A DNA stretch of 64,000 nucleotides from contig OY969422.1 in NCBI GenBank assembly GCA_963699215.1, positions 1,302,001 to 1,366,000 on the forward strand. The letters are read 5' to 3'. Each line of letters starts with the position of its first letter. Within the stretch, counting starts at the first letter, position 1. A program made the translations under genes and the position numbers. Below the pieces are notes generated by a model. The model had not been told where the DNA came from and ran no database searches. It saw only the letters and a list, made by a program, of their open reading frames with translations. Source of the DNA: VRUE01 sp963699215 (lineage in GTDB: Bacteria; Actinomycetota; Thermoleophilia; Solirubrobacterales; 70-9). Below are positions 54,713-64,000 of this stretch, in pieces.

Positions 54713-55642
54713 CTACAGCGGGAGCGGAACGGGCGGGTACCAGCGGTGCAGCCGCCCGTATGCCTCGCATTGATCCTCCGGCACGCCGCGGAGCGACGGT
54801 TGGCTCCCCGCGCTGATGCTTTTGTTCAGCGCGATTACCTCGCGGGTCGAGAGATGCGGCACCGATACATCAAGAAAGTCATCACCGTCCCGGAACTGCT
54901 CGAAGCGGCGGAGAGTTTTCATCGTGGTGGCGATCGCCTCGCTGTCGTCGCCAACGAGCCCAGCCCAGAATGCCATCGGGGCGCGGTCCTTGTAGCGCAA
55001 GAACATGAATTGGCTGATCGACGCACTATCCCCACGTTTCTGCACCGTACCCTCCAGCTGCTCGACGAGGATTCGCCGCTGAACGCGCGGAAGGCCGTCG
55101 CGATCGAGGTCGTCCTCGCGAACGTCGCCGGGGACTTCGCCGACTGCCCGCTCAAGCGCTTCTAGACGCTGGTCCTCGCGATCAGGGTGGCAGTTGAAAG
55201 TGGCGGCAACGATGCTGCCGACTGGAACCTTCTCGGCGAGGAGCCGAAGATCCTGGAGGACGGAGCTGTCGAGCCTGGCGGTGTAGTCCAGCCAGGCTAT
55301 GGTCGGCTTCGAGAGGTCGATCTCGTCGCTCTGGAGGCATGCAAAGGCGGTATCGAAGAGGAGGTGAATCTCCTCGAACGGGGCGTTCTCCTCGAAGCGC
55401 GCCTGCTCGCTCGTGTTTCGCTCGATGCTGAACATCTGGCGAACCCCGACCGCCCGGCGCATCAACTCGAAGTCCACGAACTGCCAGTGTCCGAAGCCGA
55501 TGTACTGGTACTCCTCCAGCGGACTTAGGAGTCGCAGAGCTCCCAGGACATCGCAGAACATCAGTCGTTGGATTCGCTTGGCCGGACGGAAAGCGTATGG
55601 AGCCTCGGGGAGACGGGGCTCTTTCGCAGCTTGCTCAGTCAC
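54713..55642 (-). CDS. Unrecognised Rossmann-like protein of the GHKL/Dcm module
   Basis: 309 residues, not assigned to a family. Strand-loop blocks resemble an AdoMet-methyltransferase fold: QYIGFGHWQFVDFELMRRAV (G-x-G turn), RQMFSIERN (acidic end of strand 2), PTIAWLDYT (Asp after strand 4) and GSIVAATFNCHPD (strand 5). Later segments include FMFLRYKDRAPMAFWAGLVG and LSTREVIALNKSI. The start overlaps the GHKL stop by 8 bp, so the two are co-translated and probably work together. It could be a degenerate methyltransferase, a nucleotide sensor or the effector of the system. Confidence 0.7.
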   Translation of the reverse strand: MTEQAAKEPRLPEAPYAFRPAKRIQRLMFCDVLGALRLLSPLEEYQYIGFGHWQFVDFELMRRAVGVRQMFSIERNTSEQARFEENAPFEEIHLLFDTAFACLQSDEIDLSKPTIAWLDYTARLDSSVLQDLRLLAEKVPVGSIVAATFNCHPDREDQRLEALERAVGEVPGDVREDDLDRDGLPRVQRRILVEQLEGTVQKRGDSASISQFMFLRYKDRAPMAFWAGLVGDDSEAIATTMKTLRRFEQFRDGDDFLDVSVPHLSTREVIALNKSISAGSQPSLRGVPEDQCEAYGRLHRWYPPVPLPL

Positions 55643-57008
55643 CGTAGTTCTCGTCTACCTCTCGCCGCATCCAGTAGGCGAACGTCCGCTGGCCGACCTC
55701 TGACGGGCGGTCGGTCTCCATGGCTTCGCTTGCCTGTCGGAACACTTCGGACGGCACGGAATAGGAGATGCGCGCTGCGTCGGCGACGATTTTCGGCGGT
55801 GCGGCGGGGACGACGTAGGCGCGGCGCTCAGACAGACCCTCGAGCGCCGCGGGCTTCGACTTTTTGACGGCGGCGACCAAGGGCCGGTCGTCCGGAGGCC
55901 GCTGTTGGACCTCGCGTTTGAGGCGGTTCATCACTTTGATGGACTTTCGGAGGGCATCGACAATGTGCTTTCGAGTCTGCTCCCAAATCTCGCTGTCCTC
56001 GTCAATGTCCGTCTTCGCCGTGTTCCATGGCATCGCGGCGCTGTTGCCCGTCAAGTTGACGTAGCCGCGGAAGCGCCGGAATTGCGGGTGGAAGCGCGGC
56101 ACCTCTTCGCCCCAGCCGGTGAGGCGGTTCCTGTCTGCGAAGAGCAGCGCCCTGCCGTTGCAGAACACGTACCACCCGGCGGCATCCAAGCCCGTGAAAA
56201 GCTCAGGGTCGTCAGTGTCGGCCTCCTCGTCCCCCTCGTCCGCGGCGGACAGGCCGGCGGCAATTCGCATCTCCACTTCCTGACCCTGGCCGTCTTTGAG
56301 GGTCTCCGCGTAGGAGATCGGCTCCAGGCCGTCGGAGACGAGCAGGGAGGGCGGCCGAGGCTGAAGCGGTTTGTCGTTGACCTCGATTGAGAGGCCTTGC
56401 TGTAAGGCGAGGGCGTGTCGCATCGCGATCTCGCGCAGGACCCTCGACACGAAGGCGGCCTGCCCCAGCCGACTGGTCGAGGAGGGCAGGAGCTTCGTGC
56501 AGCGTACGAGCGTTCCGGGGGCGCCGACGCCGTCTCCGTTGGCGTCGGCGATAGGGAAGGTCCAGTCTTCGGGGTCCAACAGCCAATCGTCTACGTCGAC
56601 CTCGACCTTCCAGCTATCGCCATCCGTCTTCGATGCGACGGTGAATGCGCGGCCGAGCTTGAAGATGGCTCGCTTCATGCCGACCCCGAACTGGCCGACC
56701 TCGCCGGGCGTGTCCTCCTGATCGGGGTGGCGCCCGAACTTGAACGCGTAGACGGCCGCATGCTCGCGGGAGAAGCCGCCGCAGGTGTCCAGGATCTCGA
56801 AGTCGTCCGGCCCCAGCCGCATCTTCACCGACAGGCCCTCGAACCGTTGTTCGCCTTCCTCGGGCCGGGCTCGCTTGGCGCCGTCGATGCTGTTATCGAC
56901 CAAGTCGATGATCGCGGGTGCGAGCTCAATGTCGCGAGTCAGCATGTCGACAAAGAACCGCTTCTCCGGTTTTGCATCGACGCGCCCCTCCCCGACTCCC
57001 TCTGCCAT
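55635..57008 (-). CDS. GHKL (HSP90/MutL/MORC-like) ATPase
   Basis: 457 residues. Bergerat-fold motifs: N-box APAIIDLVDNSIDGAKRA, G1 ILDTCGGFSREHA, G2 GEVGQFGVGMKRAIFKLGRA. A transducer-like region follows (GWYVFCNGRALLFADRNRLTG, YVNLTGNSAAMPWNTAKTDI, matching the S5 fold with its conserved Lys). The C-terminus is a helical/basic extension with no nuclease motif. MORC/MutL-type ATPases next to cytosine methyltransferases and Vsr are a described class of restriction-modification associated modules (Iyer, Abhiman and Aravind); the Z1 helicase and PD-(D/E)XK partners often found there are absent. Confidence 0.88.
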   Translation of the reverse strand: MAEGVGEGRVDAKPEKRFFVDMLTRDIELAPAIIDLVDNSIDGAKRARPEEGEQRFEGLSVKMRLGPDDFEILDTCGGFSREHAAVYAFKFGRHPDQEDTPGEVGQFGVGMKRAIFKLGRAFTVASKTDGDSWKVEVDVDDWLLDPEDWTFPIADANGDGVGAPGTLVRCTKLLPSSTSRLGQAAFVSRVLREIAMRHALALQQGLSIEVNDKPLQPRPPSLLVSDGLEPISYAETLKDGQGQEVEMRIAAGLSAADEGDEEADTDDPELFTGLDAAGWYVFCNGRALLFADRNRLTGWGEEVPRFHPQFRRFRGYVNLTGNSAAMPWNTAKTDIDEDSEIWEQTRKHIVDALRKSIKVMNRLKREVQQRPPDDRPLVAAVKKSKPAALEGLSERRAYVVPAAPPKIVADAARISYSVPSEVFRQASEAMETDRPSEVGQRTFAYWMRREVDENYGD

Positions 57009-57094
57009 GCCGGGAGGCTACAACGCCTGCATCAGACGAGGGAGCGATCTCGATCGTTCAGGCATCCGTCCGGTGATTCGGCGACGATCGACGC

Positions 57095-57523
57095 ATGGAG
57101 TTACTGCTCGACAGGATCGACGGTCGGCGTCACGACACGATGGCGATCCTCGATGCGGTCAATGCGTTCGGCTCGCTCTCTGAGGCCGAGGCCGACGAGC
57201 ACTTCGGTCCGTGGGAGTACGCCGGCTTGGACGACGCGCAGCATCCATTCTCGGCGCTTCTGCCGGAAGGCCACAACGGCACCTGTGTCGTGCGCGACCT
57301 CGATGGAAGCTTGAACTTCCTTTGGCAGGAAGAGTCGACGTCTGAGCGCTGGCTGATCGGGCCGCTCTATCGGGAGCACCTTCGCGACATCGAGGAAGTC
57401 GAAGAACTGCTCGAAGGCGACGCCGGCTGGCTGGTTGACAATGGCGTCTCCGTGTCGCCGGACGAGCTTGGAGCAGTGCTGGGCGAGCTTCCTGAGGCCC
57501 CTGGCCCTGTTGTGAGCTTCTAG
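57095..57523 (+). CDS. Hypothetical acidic protein of the island
   Basis: 142 residues, pI clearly acidic (many Glu/Asp, e.g. LSEAEADEHFGPWEYAG, HLRDIEEVEELLEGD). Divergent from the GHKL gene by 86 bp, so the gap may hold both promoters. No family recognised; it could be an immunity, inhibitor or regulatory partner of the module, but nothing in the sequence shows that. Confidence 0.65.
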   Translation: MELLLDRIDGRRHDTMAILDAVNAFGSLSEAEADEHFGPWEYAGLDDAQHPFSALLPEGHNGTCVVRDLDGSLNFLWQEESTSERWLIGPLYREHLRDIEEVEELLEGDAGWLVDNGVSVSPDELGAVLGELPEAPGPVVSF

Positions 57524-57652
57524 TCCCGGGAAATTTCCGGTGGGGCAACAAATGGGGCAACACGCCCCACAGGCTCCAGCCGATCTCAGCCGATCTCGAT
57601 CTTGCGAAACCGCTTGAAACCGTGCCCCACGTAGTCCAGCGGGACCCCAGGC

Positions 57653-57705
<53 letters not shown>

Positions 57706-57706
<1 letters not shown>

Positions 57707-57737
57707 GAAACCCGCTTATAAAGCGGGTTTCCGCGTT
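57706..57737 (+). terminator. Terminator after the orphan tRNA 3' half
   Basis: Stem GGAAACCCGCT / AGCGGGTTTCC followed by GCGTTTT; the same layout as after the intact tRNA-fMet. Confidence 0.7.
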
Positions 57738-57824
57738 TTGGGAACCTCAAAAACGGCGAAAAATGTCCTTGAGGCAAGGTGGGGTCAAAGTGAAGGTCGA
57801 TCCAGGCCTTGCGCCTACTTGGCG

Positions 57825-58226
57825 CTAGTCAGCCCACCAGTCGCGCTGGCCATCGACGTCTTCGCGTGGAGCCTCGCCGAGATTGGGCGCGCCGATGACG
57901 AGGATCTCGAGGCCCTCCGGCCCGGCCTCGTAGCCTCGCCACGTACCGGGCGGGACGCGCACCGCGTCCCATTCCTTGAGCTCGACGATCTCGTCGTCGA
58001 GCTTCATCCGCCCGCCCCCGCGCAGGACCACGTACACCTCCTCCTGCTTCTTGTGCGTGTGGCCGTACGGAAAGCGATAGTTGGGCGGGACGCGCTGGTA
58101 GCCCAGGCCGGATTTCTCGAGCGCGAGCGCCTCGGTCGCCAAGCGGAACTCCAGGTCCGGCGCACCGTCGAACTTGGACCCGACGTCCTCTAGGTCCTCC
58201 TTGAGGTTCCTGAGCGTGAACGGCAC
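57825..58226 (-). CDS. Cupin-domain protein
   Basis: 133 residues. Cupin motif 1 YGHTHKKQEEVYVVLRGGG and motif 2 WDAVRVPPGTWRGYEAG give the two-His/Glu metal site (GHxHxxxEE). Single small beta-barrel of unknown substrate. First gene outside the island on the right; its stop lies 13 bp after the 18-bp flank repeat. Confidence 0.85.
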   Translation of the reverse strand: MPFTLRNLKEDLEDVGSKFDGAPDLEFRLATEALALEKSGLGYQRVPPNYRFPYGHTHKKQEEVYVVLRGGGRMKLDDEIVELKEWDAVRVPPGTWRGYEAGPEGLEILVIGAPNLGEAPREDVDGQRDWWAD

Positions 58227-58272
58227 GGCGCAATCCTATGGCGCCCTTGGCTGGGGTCGCCGATCTGATGCG

Positions 58273-60024
58273 TCAAGCGCCGCGGTGCCAGGTTTCCTTC
58301 CGGCGGCGCTCCGCGGCCCGAAAACTACGTTCATGCGTGGAGTCGACAATCCCTGATTGCAGGTAGGCGGTCTCGCGGAACACGGTGCCATCGGGGACCC
58401 CGGGGTATTCCGCGGGCTTCGCCTTGAAGATCATTTCGGCCTCCGCGAGGATCTTGGACGTGTGAGGATCGAAGATGAACCTGCGGCCGAATCCGCGTTC
58501 CCTGACCCAGCTGATCGCGTCGCCCCGACGTCCGGCGACATCGGCCACATCGCGCTCAAGCCCGATGCCGGGAATTTCAGCTAGAGCATTGAAGGCAGCC
58601 GCGCGTAGCGCCGGGCTCGTGATTGGTTCGCTGAGGATTTCCAAGAGCCTTTCGACCGTCGCACCGCCTCTCAGCGAGTCGGCCGGCGACGGATCAACCG
58701 GCGAGCCCCCGCCGCGGCGGTTTTCGATCGCCAGACGCAGGGCTTCGGGCTCGGTCGGAAGCTCGGAGAGGCGGGAGAGATAGGTGAATTCGTGGCGGCC
58801 CCGAAAAGCTTTGGACGCGAAATCCTTCACCAGGCGCCCGGAGCTGTCGCGGCCCACGTTGTGTTCGTCTGAGTCGTAGGCGAAGGGGGGTGGTGAGCCC
58901 GCCTCTTCCCAAAGCCTTTGGTCGGCGCCGGAGAAGAAGGCGACTCGGCCTAGGGTTTCTCGCACGCGCGTCGTCCCGTCAGGGGCCGTCCAGACTTCCT
59001 TCAGCGTCGGCACAAGGGCATTGCGGACATCCGGCGAGCCCGTCAGGTTTGCCGTGAAGTACCTGGGGTTCTTCTTGGAACCCGTCGGCCCCGTCTCAGA
59101 ATCTTTCGGAAGCCAGCCCTGCAGTTGGACCACCTTCGTCTTGGTGTAGAGGAATCGGCCGGGACCGGGCGGCGCTTCGACTGGGGTGTCGGACGCTTCG
59201 GCGGCGGCGGTCTGGCGCAGGGCCTCGGCGATAGCGGTTTGGCGCAGGGCCTCGTCGCCGATCGGGGTGTAGCCGGGCCCACCCCCTGCGCTTAGCCCGA
59301 AGGAGCCGCTGCCGCTGGGCGGCGCCGGAACCGGCTCGCAGGGTTCAACCGGGCCTTCTGCGATTCCCAGCTTCGCGACGCTCCCCCCTTCGGGGTCGCC
59401 GTCGTGCGGAACGGGCGTCCCGAAGAGCACCACACTCTGATCGGGGCGAAGCGCTTCGGGATCGAGATTGATGTTCCCGGTCGAGCTGCGGTATTCCTCA
59501 TTGGAGATTTCACCGCGCCTGAGTTCACCGAAGCGTTCGCGCCACGTCTGGGTGCTGCCGACCGTGATAGTCATGGCACCCGGCCCACCCATGGTGAAGC
59601 CGCCCATGGTGCCGCCTCCGGGCGGTTTCACACTCGACGGCGTGAAGTGCGGTTCGCGACAGACCTTCCCGGCCGGCAGCCAGGTCACCTGCGCCTGAAT
59701 CCCGGCGTCCGCCAAGGCCTTCTCCAAGCCGGAGGCGTCTTCGAGGCTGTAGACCTTGATCGTCACGCCGCCGCCCTCCTGCGGTTCGACGGCGAAGGCC
59801 GCCGGAGCGTTGTCGCCGCCGGCGCTGACGATCAGTGCGACCGCGATGGCGACGAGGGCCGTGGCGGCGCCCAGCGCCAGGCGCAGGCCGCGCCGACGCC
59901 AGCCGGTCGCGGGCTGTGGGCCCTGCCCACCCGGGCTAACCGCGTCGACGAGCGTCGCCCGCCGCGCCTTCAGGGTGGCGTCGTCGGGGAGTAGCGGTGA
60001 GAGGTCGGGCTTGGACTTGGTCAC
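58273..60024 (-). CDS. Membrane-anchored CU044_5270-like partner of an ECF sigma factor
   Basis: 583 residues. A ~45-residue cytoplasmic N-terminus (LLPDDATLKARRATLVDAV) leads to one helix (LALGAATALVAIAVALIVSA), then a large extracytoplasmic region with Gly/Pro-rich stretches and a C-terminal globular domain. The start overlaps the ECF sigma stop by 4 bp, the usual place for an anti-sigma or signal-transducing partner. The anti-sigma role is inference; I see no clear zinc finger. Confidence 0.75.
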   Translation of the reverse strand: MTKSKPDLSPLLPDDATLKARRATLVDAVSPGGQGPQPATGWRRRGLRLALGAATALVAIAVALIVSAGGDNAPAAFAVEPQEGGGVTIKVYSLEDASGLEKALADAGIQAQVTWLPAGKVCREPHFTPSSVKPPGGGTMGGFTMGGPGAMTITVGSTQTWRERFGELRRGEISNEEYRSSTGNINLDPEALRPDQSVVLFGTPVPHDGDPEGGSVAKLGIAEGPVEPCEPVPAPPSGSGSFGLSAGGGPGYTPIGDEALRQTAIAEALRQTAAAEASDTPVEAPPGPGRFLYTKTKVVQLQGWLPKDSETGPTGSKKNPRYFTANLTGSPDVRNALVPTLKEVWTAPDGTTRVRETLGRVAFFSGADQRLWEEAGSPPPFAYDSDEHNVGRDSSGRLVKDFASKAFRGRHEFTYLSRLSELPTEPEALRLAIENRRGGGSPVDPSPADSLRGGATVERLLEILSEPITSPALRAAAFNALAEIPGIGLERDVADVAGRRGDAISWVRERGFGRRFIFDPHTSKILAEAEMIFKAKPAEYPGVPDGTVFRETAYLQSGIVDSTHERSFRAAERRRKETWHRGA

Positions 60025-60602
60025 AAGGGTTCCTCCGCGGGTCTGGCCGCCGCAGTCGTGTCGGGGAAGGCATCTCCGAGGCGGGTACGGGCACGGGCGA
60101 GACGGGAGCGCACGGTGCCGGTGGGCAGGCCAAGGGCCTCGCTGATCTCGCCGTAGGAAAGATCGCTCCAGGCGAGCAAGGCGAGCACCTCGCGCTCCCG
60201 CCGCGGCAGTGCGCGGATCGCCTCGCCGCCATCGCGCAGCTGCTGGATCGCATCGACGCGGGCGATCGCCTCGGCCTCAAGGTCATTGGGGGCCTGGCCG
60301 ACGTTTCGCACCCGCTCGAGGGTGTCTCGGTAGCGCCGCTGGCTCCGCCAGTGGCGGCGTACGACGTTGTTGGCGATCCCCAGCAGCAACGGCGCGGCGC
60401 TGTCGCTGCTCAGGGTCAGGCGCTGGCGCTTTCGCCAGGCTTCGAGGAAGACCGTTGCTGTCGCATCCTCGGCGGCCTGCAGGTCTGCTGTGCGCCAGAG
60501 GCAGTAGGACTGGACCGCACGCGCATGGCGCTCGTAGAGGTCGCCGAACGCCTCGGCATCGCCGGAGCGGGTTCGTTCCCAGAGTTCTGTGTCAGCTGCC
60601 AT
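60021..60602 (-). CDS. ECF-family RNA polymerase sigma factor
   Basis: 193 residues. Region 2 (GDLYERHARAVQSYCLWRTA, ATATVFLEAWRKRQ) and region 4 (LPRREREVLALLAWSDLSYG, EALGLPTGTVRSRLARAR) are clear. Followed by its overlapping membrane partner. Target promoters unknown. Confidence 0.92.
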   Translation of the reverse strand: MAADTELWERTRSGDAEAFGDLYERHARAVQSYCLWRTADLQAAEDATATVFLEAWRKRQRLTLSSDSAAPLLLGIANNVVRRHWRSQRRYRDTLERVRNVGQAPNDLEAEAIARVDAIQQLRDGGEAIRALPRREREVLALLAWSDLSYGEISEALGLPTGTVRSRLARARTRLGDAFPDTTAAARPAEEPL

Positions 60603-60781
60603 CAGAGGTAAATGCCCGCAGGGCAGAATCCGGTTCCCGATTTTTCCGTACGCCGCGACCCGCCGATACTGGCCGGAGGTCGAGCCTCGAGGAACGGGTC
60701 CTCGGTTGGCCGGCGACGGAAACCAGGCGTTCGAGGTCGGTCGCGCGACGGGCGCGGCGCTGCTCCGGCAGGATCGCGGGC

Positions 60782-61396
60782 ATGAGGTTCACGCGCGCGG
60801 AGTTGGAGGCGTTCCGCGGCCGCAAGGTCGACGATCTCGTGGGGCCGGGACTCAGGCTGCTGTTCGTCGGCATCAACCCGGGCCTCTGGACGGCCGCGGT
60901 TGGGACCCACTTCGCGCATCCCACCAATCGCTTCTACCCGGCGCTGGCCGCGGCCGGCATCACCGGTTACGAGGTCGATCGGGTCGCCGGGATGACCGAT
61001 GCCGATCGCGCGCATCTCGTGGCGCGGGGCGTCGGGATCACCAACCTCGTGCGGCGGGCCACCGCACGCGCATCCGAGCTCTCGCGCGAGGAGCTGCGCG
61101 AGGGTGGCGAGCGGTTGTTGCGGTTCGTTGCCGATCGCCGGCCCAAGGTCGTCGCGATCGCCGGCATCTCCGCTTACCGCGATGCGTTTGGCGAGCGCGG
61201 CGCGGCTTTGGGTCGGCAGCCGGACACGCTCGATAGCGCGATCCGCTGGTCCGACGCGGCACTCTGGGTGGTCCCCAACCCGAGCGGGCTCAACGCCCAC
61301 GAGACCGTCGCGACGCTTGCCGCCGCCTATGCGGCGCCGGCTACCGAGGCCGGTGTCATCGTCCCAGCCGCGGTCAAGACGCCGGGGGGTAGGTGA
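60782..61396 (+). CDS. Mug-type G/U mismatch-specific DNA glycosylase
   Basis: 204 residues from ATG 60782. Uracil-DNA-glycosylase superfamily family-2 motifs: LLFVGINPGLWTAAVGTHFA (motif A, GINPGL) and VVPNPSGLNAHE (motif B, NPSGLN). Excises uracil or thymine opposite G. It sits in the same 12-kb stretch as a Vsr and a UvrA paralogue but outside the island. Confidence 0.92.
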   Translation: MRFTRAELEAFRGRKVDDLVGPGLRLLFVGINPGLWTAAVGTHFAHPTNRFYPALAAAGITGYEVDRVAGMTDADRAHLVARGVGITNLVRRATARASELSREELREGGERLLRFVADRRPKVVAIAGISAYRDAFGERGAALGRQPDTLDSAIRWSDAALWVVPNPSGLNAHETVATLAAAYAAPATEAGVIVPAAVKTPGGR

Positions 61397-61421
61397 GGAG
61401 CGACGCCGCTACGCTCGCATC

Positions 61422-61661
61422 GTGACGCCGGAGGAGCTTGCCAACCTTGCGCACCTGCGCCGGGCGCGCGATCTGATGGACCGTGAGTACGCGCACCCGC
61501 TCGACGTCCCCGCGCTCGCTCGTGCTGCGTTGATGTCGACGGCACACTTCTCGCGGCAGTTCCGGGCGACGTACGGGGAGACGCCTTACGGCTACCTGAT
61601 GACGAGGCGAATCGAGCGGGCGAACGCTCGCGGTGCCGGCTCCCTAGCCTTGCGGGCATGA
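61422..61661 (+). pseudogene. Truncated AraC-family regulator
   Basis: 79 residues from GTG 61422. It keeps the first helix-turn-helix (HPLDVPALARAALMSTAHFS) and RQFRATYGETPYGYLMTRRIERA, then switches to NARGAGSLALRA and stops. The second half of the AraC DNA-binding domain is missing. The stop overlaps the next start (ATGA), as in the intact AraC-VOC pairs seen in Actinobacteria, so an internal deletion is likely. Confidence 0.7.
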
Positions 61662-62065
61662 ACCTCACTCTCTCCACCTGCTTCGTTCAGGTCCATGACC
61701 CCGACCTCGCGCTGACCTTCTACCGCGACGGTCTCGGTCTCGAAGTGCGCAACGACGTCGGCAAAGAGGGCTTCCGCTGGATCACCGTCGGCGCCGCTTC
61801 CCAGCCTGACGTCTCGATCGTCCTCACGAACTACGTGAACGGCGGCCCCGACGACGGCGACGCGCTTGCCGCTCTCCTTGCCAAGGGCGCCCTGAACGGC
61901 GTTCACTTCCACACCGACGACCTCGACGCCACCTTCGAGAAGCTGAGTGCCTCGGGCGCCGAGATCGTGCAGGAGCCGACCGACCAGCCGTGGGGCACGC
62001 GGGACTTCGCCATTCGCGACCCGTCCGGCAATCTGGTGCGCATCGACCAGCCCCCCGCCGCGTAG
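61658..62065 (+). CDS. VOC (glyoxalase/bleomycin-resistance fold) protein
   Basis: 135 residues. Two beta-alpha-beta-beta-beta units: STCFVQVHDPDLALTFYRDG, then VHFHTDDLDATFEKLSASG, EPTDQPWGTRDFAIRDPSGN and LVRIDQP. Metal-dependent dioxygenase, lyase or resistance protein; substrate unknown. Overlaps the truncated AraC gene by 4 bp. Confidence 0.9.
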   Translation: MNLTLSTCFVQVHDPDLALTFYRDGLGLEVRNDVGKEGFRWITVGAASQPDVSIVLTNYVNGGPDDGDALAALLAKGALNGVHFHTDDLDATFEKLSASGAEIVQEPTDQPWGTRDFAIRDPSGNLVRIDQPPAA

Positions 62066-62078
62066 AGCCGGTCGGAGC

Positions 62079-64000
<1,922 letters not shown>

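Overview
The window is high-GC bacterial chromosome. The gene order, the abundance of lineage-specific secreted proteins, the AbiEi/DUF559 gene and the actinobacterial-type housekeeping block (tatD-rsmA-ispE ... glmU-prs-rplY-pth ... mfd-eno-divIC) suggest an Actinomycetota genome, most likely class Thermoleophilia, order Solirubrobacterales. That placement is inferred from protein features and was not tested by any search.

Layout. 1-5.9 kb is an exported-protein region: the end of a large secreted protein, four paralogues of a small secreted family (one frameshifted) and a collagen-like protein. Three paralogues carry copies of the same ~270-bp terminator/hairpin/promoter block. 5.9-12.2 kb holds minus-strand genes: a methyltransferase, then tatD-rsmA-ispE-DedA/PAP2 fusion-small membrane protein-PucR regulator in operon-like order. 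12.3-15.8 kb is cobalamin-dependent methionine synthase (metH), apparently starting with ATT. 15.8-16.8 kb is a 1-kb unit made of one AbiEi-like/DUF559 nuclease gene between two 45-bp inverted repeats, next to tRNA-Gln. 17-25.4 kb holds hdeD-like, glmU, prs, glpQ-like, DUF6159, UbiB-like kinase, rplY, pth and an enoyl-CoA hydratase. 25.4-32.6 kb is an accessory insertion between pth and mfd: two more secreted paralogues, an orphan ParS/Xre-like antitoxin, an unrecognised gene, a CSLREA beta-helix protein and a polysaccharide deacetylase. 32.7-41.6 kb holds mfd, a parvulin-type foldase, eno, divIC-like and a GT-C-type membrane protein carrying an in-frame palindromic repeat.

41.6-52.3 kb is odd because nearly every gene (small conserved protein, basic DNA/RNA-binding-like protein, thermonuclease, class I aldolase, rhomboid-like, MBL hydrolase, R2-like oxidase, ECF sigma with zinc finger, ThDP enzyme, Ppx/GppA) is split by single-base frameshifts. 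This looks like local sequence error rather than decay. 52.5-57.7 kb is a tRNA-fMet-bounded genomic island with a cytosine methyltransferase, a Vsr endonuclease, a GHKL (MORC/MutL-like) ATPase and an unrecognised Rossmann-like protein, a probable restriction/defence module without an integrase. 57.8-64 kb contains a cupin protein, an ECF sigma factor with its membrane partner, a Mug-type glycosylase, a truncated AraC regulator, a VOC protein and a UvrA paralogue running off the right edge.

The most interesting unexplained features are the inverted-repeat-bounded nuclease gene, the compact Dcm/Vsr/GHKL/Rossmann island, the amplified secreted-protein cassettes and a family of ~120-bp palindromic elements, one of them inserted in frame in a coding gene.
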